Source: Candidatus Hydrogenedentota bacterium (GTDB lineage: Bacteria > Hydrogenedentota > Hydrogenedentia > Hydrogenedentales > SLHB01). From it: a DNA stretch of 9,648 bases. The DNA is taken from the NCBI GenBank assembly GCA_022706165.1, contig JAKJDA010000081.1, forward strand, positions 1-9,648, read 5' to 3'. The notes below the pieces were generated by a model. It did not search any database. It was not told the DNA's origin and saw only the letters and a list, made by a program, of their open reading frames with translations. The position numbers and the translations under genes are program-made. Shown one piece after another: positions 6,790 to 9,648 of the stretch (position 1 is its first letter; each line of letters opens with the position of its first letter).

Positions 6790-7476
6790 ATGTTAGTCGG
6801 AATTCATCAACCCCATTATCTTCCGTGGCTGCGCTATTTTGAAAAGATCGCGCGGGTGGATGTTTTTATCGCGCTCGACACGGTTCAGTACAACAAAAAC
6901 GGCTGGCAGAACCGGAACCGGATCAAGACGGCCAACGGCCCGCTTTTGTTGACCGTTCCCGTTCACGCGAACCTGGGGCAAGCCATCGAAACCGTCGCCG
7001 TCCGCGAATCGGAGCCTTGGCGCCTCAAACACGCGCGCTCCATCGAGCAGGCGTACCGCAAAGCGCCCTACTTCGTCCGCTACTGGGACATGCTGCGCGC
7101 GGCGTACGATCGACCTTGGACGCTGCTCAATGAACTCAACAAGTTCATGCTGGCGGACTTTCTCAAGGCGCTCGGCATCGAAACCCGCGTCGTGTATGCG
7201 TCCCAGCTTGACGCGCCCGGATCGGCAACCGAACGGCTCATCCATCTCATCAAAACCGTCGGCGGCACGCGCTACTACAGCGGGGCCTATGCCACCGACG
7301 CCTACCTCGACGCGAACGCCTTGCGAGACAGCGGCATCTCGCTCGAGATACAACATTGGGAATCGCCGGTCTATCCGCAGCTTCACGGCGCGTTCGAGCC
7401 CGATCTCTCCATCGTCGATCTCCTGATGAATCGCGGCGGGCGTTCGCTACGAACGTTGCTCGGTCCCAACCGCTGA
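6790..7476 (+). CDS. WbqC-family protein
   Basis: The 228-aa product has the family's opening IHQPHYLPW (5-13), then DVFIALDTVQYNKNGWQNRNRIK (24-46) with the characteristic VQY and NGWxNRNRIK elements, and a later TRYYSGAYATDAYLD stretch. The length is typical. WbqC-like proteins are often encoded in O-antigen and other surface-polysaccharide clusters; they are generally thought to help make or transfer unusual sugars, but the reaction is not well established. It is soluble, with no signal peptide. The ATG at 6790 must be right because the family motif begins within five residues. The ribosome site is poor: the purine-rich GAGAGGGGGA lies about 17 nt upstream. The downstream WecA-like gene, which has its own promoter, supports a polysaccharide role. 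Confidence 0.9.
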   Translation: MLVGIHQPHYLPWLRYFEKIARVDVFIALDTVQYNKNGWQNRNRIKTANGPLLLTVPVHANLGQAIETVAVRESEPWRLKHARSIEQAYRKAPYFVRYWDMLRAAYDRPWTLLNELNKFMLADFLKALGIETRVVYASQLDAPGSATERLIHLIKTVGGTRYYSGAYATDAYLDANALRDSGISLEIQHWESPVYPQLHGAFEPDLSIVDLLMNRGGRSLRTLLGPNR

Positions 7477-7525
7477 GTTGCCGTTCCACAAACGCTCTAG
7501 GGGACGCCTTTCTTCCGACGTTTTC

Positions 7526-7555
7526 TTGCACGCTCCGAGGAGAGCGGGCTAGAAT
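7526..7555 (+). promoter_or_regulatory. Predicted sigma70-type promoter of the WecA/MraY-like gene
   Basis: TTGCAC (7526-7531) and TAGAAT (7550-7555) are separated by 18 nt. The predicted start near 7562 gives a short leader of about 25 nt before the ATG at 7587. The spacer holds a small inverted repeat, CGCTC (7531-7535) and GAGCG (7542-7546), that could be an operator. The -35 resembles those of the two predicted minus-strand promoters in this window. Confidence 0.45.
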
Positions 7556-7586
7556 CCGCGCGCAATACCACCGAAGGAGAGGCGAG

Positions 7587-8714
7587 ATGCTCGGACAACT
7601 GCACTATTGGCCACGCACGTGGATCGAGACGGGATGTCTGGCGTTTGCGATTTCCGCGTTGTCGATGCCGATCGCCATTTGGTCTCTTCGCCGTTTCGGG
7701 GTGATCGACAAGGTCAGCAACGAGAAGTTGCACGCGCTGCCTGTTCCGCGGGGCGGCGGCGTTGTGATGTTTGTGGCGTTCGCCGTGGCGGCGCTGCGTC
7801 CGCACTATTTCAGCACGCCCATGAAAGGCGTGATGATTGGCGCGTTCGTTTGTCTCTTGGTGGGGGCGATTGATGATCTCCGGGGCGGCATTCCGGCCGT
7901 TTGGAAGTTTCTAACGTTGGCAATCGTGACGGCGGTGCTGTCGCGCTATGGCGTCGTGTTGAAACTTGCGGGATATTATCCCGTGGATTTTGCGCTCACG
8001 TTGCTATGGATCGTGGGCGTGACCAGCGCCTTCAATGCACTGGATAACATGGACGGTCTTGCTTCGGGGACGGCGATCATCGTGGCGGTCATGTATCTTG
8101 TTATCGCGGTGCAGGCCTACCTGCGCGCGGGCACGGAGACGAGTCTGTCGTGGTTCGGGATGATGGCGGCGGCGCTGATTGGCGCAAACCTGGGTTTCTT
8201 GCTGTTCAACTTCCGCCCTGCCCGCGTCTTCATGGGCGACTCGGGCAGTTTTTTCTTGGGTTTCATTCTGTCGGCTCTGGGGGTGATGGGGGAATGGTCT
8301 GAACACCGCATCAGTTCCACGGCAATTCCCGTGTTGATTCTGGGCGTTCCGGTGTTTGACTTTGCCTACATACTCGTCGCCCGAGTGTTGCGCGGCGAAA
8401 CGAGGACGATCCGGCAAGTGATTGAGCATTGCGCCCTGGATCACCTTTCCCATCGCCTGATGTGGATCGGGTTTTCGCAGCGCAAGGCCGTGTTGTTCAT
8501 TTACCTGATCGCGTTTGTGCTGGGCGTATCGGGCATTCTCTTGAGCAATAGCCGCAGCGCGCTCGACACAGCCTTGGCGCTCGCTCAAGGGCTTTCCGTG
8601 GTCGTCATTGTCGTGGTGCTCATGGCCACCGCGGAACGTCGTCACCTCGAGGCGGTCCGGACGGAAGTGCGCAAGTTCCGATCGACGCGAAGCGATGATG
8701 CGCCTGAGGCATAG
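7587..8714 (+). CDS. MraY/WecA-family undecaprenyl-phosphate sugar-phosphate transferase
   Basis: Members of this membrane family move a sugar-1-phosphate (GlcNAc- or GalNAc-1-P, or MurNAc-pentapeptide-1-P) from a UDP-sugar to undecaprenyl phosphate, starting synthesis of O-antigen, teichoic acid, capsule or peptidoglycan. The 375-aa product shows about 11 hydrophobic segments, from roughly 14-36 to 330-348, and a charged cytoplasmic C-tail (349-375). Family motifs are present: HALPVPRGGG (49-58), the Mg-binding IDD (D96, D97), NALDNMDGLASG (150-161, with N150, N154, D156), ARVFMGDSGS (212-221, with D218) and HLSHR (286-290), the equivalent of the HIHH substrate motif. The HLSHR form and the lack of MraY-specific sequence favour the WecA/TagO/WbpL side over true MraY. 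The exact sugar cannot be told. The ATG at 7587 has AAGGAGAGG ending about 5 nt before it. The preceding WbqC-family gene supports a surface polysaccharide role. Confidence 0.93.
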   Translation: MLGQLHYWPRTWIETGCLAFAISALSMPIAIWSLRRFGVIDKVSNEKLHALPVPRGGGVVMFVAFAVAALRPHYFSTPMKGVMIGAFVCLLVGAIDDLRGGIPAVWKFLTLAIVTAVLSRYGVVLKLAGYYPVDFALTLLWIVGVTSAFNALDNMDGLASGTAIIVAVMYLVIAVQAYLRAGTETSLSWFGMMAAALIGANLGFLLFNFRPARVFMGDSGSFFLGFILSALGVMGEWSEHRISSTAIPVLILGVPVFDFAYILVARVLRGETRTIRQVIEHCALDHLSHRLMWIGFSQRKAVLFIYLIAFVLGVSGILLSNSRSALDTALALAQGLSVVVIVVVLMATAERRHLEAVRTEVRKFRSTRSDDAPEA

Positions 8715-8726
8715 TTCGATCGGAAT

Positions 8727-8753
8727 GATGCATGCCTGTCTCCCAGACGCATC
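8727..8753 (+). terminator. Hairpin just behind the WecA-like gene, possible bidirectional terminator
   Basis: GATGC (8727-8731) pairs with GCATC (8749-8753), and directly inside it GTCT (8738-8741) pairs with AGAC (8745-8748) around CCC, leaving a 6-nt one-sided bulge. It begins 13 nt after the stop codon, in the 84-nt gap between convergent genes. There is no T tract, so this is a structural candidate only. Confidence 0.3.
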
Positions 8754-8775
8754 GCGCCTGTGACACCCAGAAATA

Positions 8776-8797
8776 GAGACGCGGTCTCGACGGTTTT
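8776..8797. terminator. Second hairpin in the convergent gap, weak terminator candidate
   Basis: GAGAC (8776-8780) and GTCTC (8784-8788) form a perfect 5-bp stem with a GCG loop. On the plus strand it is followed by GACGG and TTTT (8794-8797); on the minus strand, just after the hydrolase stop at 8799, it is followed by the T-rich TATTTCT. Either or both strands could use it, but the stem is short. Confidence 0.3.
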
Positions 8798-8798
8798 G

Positions 8799-9648
8799 CT
8801 ACGAAGCGGAGCCGTGCGACGGAACGGTTTTCGCAAAGGATTCGATGGCGGCAATCACTTGTTCGCGGTCGTAGTCGACAAAGACATGATGGTTGGATCG
8901 GTCGGCCCAGACGAATTGCTTTTGTTGGGCGGCGATGGCTTCAAAGGCGCGCGTGCACGCTTCCGGCGAGGCCGCAACATCGCCGTGTGAATGGATAACC
9001 AGGACGGGGCACGTCACCCGCCGCAAGGTTTCAGGAGAAGAGGCGCGTCTGCCGATCTTCGCGAGCGTGACCGCCCCGCGCAAAGGAACCCAGCGGTAGC
9101 TCATGATCTGCGCCTTGGCTTCTTCTCGGTTCACCTGGACAAGGGCTTTTCCCTTATAGGTCCAGCGCAGCAATGGACAAGCAACCCGCGCCCAGGTCTC
9201 CGCGCGCAATCCGTAGTACCAATGGTGCGTGACGCCGAAATACGGCGCACCGAGCGCCAAAGCATCGGCCTTGCCCTGCGCCGCCGCCAGCGTGCACAAC
9301 GCGCCGCCCATTGAATGGCCGACAAGCATCACCGCGCCATGGTCGGCGCGCAAAGCATCCGCCTCGGCAATCACCGCCGACACAAGTTCGTCCGGCGTGC
9401 ACTGCTCGAAGTCGCGGGGATCGATCCCGTGTCCCGGCAAACACATCACCCGCACGCGCCAACCTTGTGCGGCCAAGCGGTCGGGCAAATCGCCGAAATT
9501 GTTGCCGCCGCCGACAAACCCATGCACGAACAGCGCAGCCCGAGGGGCGTCGGCTGGACCGAGGTCGCGCGGTTCCGCGCCAACGATATATCCCGAGGCG
9601 GTTCGCGGCGCATGGCGGACTTCATAGTCGACGCCGATCTTCGCGCCC
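8799..9648 (-). CDS. Alpha/beta hydrolase (carboxylesterase / monoacylglycerol-lipase type), start outside the window
   Basis: The 282 visible residues hold a full alpha/beta-hydrolase core. The frame stays open to the right edge, so the start lies beyond 9648. From the first complete codon: LFVHGFVGGG (about 38-47) supplies the oxyanion strand and HG loop; LPGHG follows; GHSMGG carries the nucleophile S112; VIHSHGD provides the acid D223; and SNHHVFVDYDRE the catalytic histidine, most likely H254, as in the SxHVxxxD ending of esterases and monoacylglycerol lipases. All three triad residues are present, so it should be active on an ester or similar bond; the substrate is unknown. A cap region rich in Trp and Tyr (about 138-195) sits between nucleophile and acid. 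Signal peptide status cannot be judged. A GTG at 9527 is inside the fold and is not a credible start. It converges on the WecA-like gene with an 84-nt gap. Confidence 0.9.
   Translation of the reverse strand, partial: GAKIGVDYEVRHAPRTASGYIVGAEPRDLGPADAPRAALFVHGFVGGGNNFGDLPDRLAAQGWRVRVMCLPGHGIDPRDFEQCTPDELVSAVIAEADALRADHGAVMLVGHSMGGALCTLAAAQGKADALALGAPYFGVTHHWYYGLRAETWARVACPLLRWTYKGKALVQVNREEAKAQIMSYRWVPLRGAVTLAKIGRRASSPETLRRVTCPVLVIHSHGDVAASPEACTRAFEAIAAQQKQFVWADRSNHHVFVDYDREQVIAAIESFAKTVPSHGSAS

Noticed and set aside
7356..7586. N-terminal extension of the WecA-like frame into the WbqC gene
   Set aside because: It overlaps the WbqC-family coding sequence in another frame and is Arg/Ser-rich; the ATG at 7587 has a strong ribosome site, a promoter just upstream, and begins immediately before the first membrane segment.
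1..9648. CRISPR arrays, tRNA or rRNA genes, insertion sequences, prophage or integration sites
   Set aside because: No regularly spaced repeats, RNA gene sequences, transposase or integrase motifs, or long direct repeats were seen; coding sequence fills almost all of the window.

Overview
The window is GC-rich bacterial chromosome, densely packed, with genes on both strands and no gap longer than about 220 bases. Shine-Dalgarno sites and sigma70-like promoters are recognisable. Gene content (pyruvate phosphate dikinase, PduO-type adenosyltransferase, exonuclease III, a WbqC-family protein, a soluble multi-sensor histidine kinase with a PleD-like response regulator, and an orphan GspF-like N-terminal arm) fits a GC-rich Gram-negative-type lineage such as the PVC/Planctomycetota/Hydrogenedentota or deltaproteobacterial groups. 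That placement is a guess from gene style, not a measurement.

Layout. Bases 1-3032 are read on the minus strand. In transcription order they hold an exonuclease III gene broken by an apparent one-base deletion, a cob(I)alamin adenosyltransferase 9 nt behind it, then pyruvate phosphate dikinase (ppdK) with its own promoter and a leader containing three small stem-loops. ppdK runs off the left edge just after its phospho-histidine motif. Bases 3033-3234 are a divergent control region with a promoter on each strand. From 3235 to 8714 everything is on the plus strand: a 772-aa soluble histidine kinase (PAS-GAF-GAF-PAS-HisKA-HATPase), overlapped by 29 nt by a REC-GGDEF diguanylate cyclase, then a 64-aa protein resembling the free N-terminal arm of GspF/PilC, a WbqC-family protein, and a polytopic MraY/WecA-type sugar-phosphate transferase with its own promoter. 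A minus-strand alpha/beta hydrolase converges on this block and runs off the right edge.

How the genes work together. The kinase and REC-GGDEF protein form a translationally coupled two-component system whose output should be cyclic di-GMP, with an intact inhibitory site. The WbqC-family protein and the WecA-like transferase are both of surface-polysaccharide type, and c-di-GMP commonly controls such polymers, so a regulatory link is plausible but only inferred from adjacency. ppdK (pyruvate/PEP interconversion), the B12 adenosylation enzyme and exonuclease III are housekeeping functions.

I found no CRISPR array, tRNA, rRNA, insertion sequence or phage gene, and nothing I can defend as a wholly new system. 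The items most worth a second look are the orphan GspF-N-like protein with the strong hairpin in front of it, the exonuclease III frameshift, the structured ppdK leader and the kinase/diguanylate-cyclase pair.
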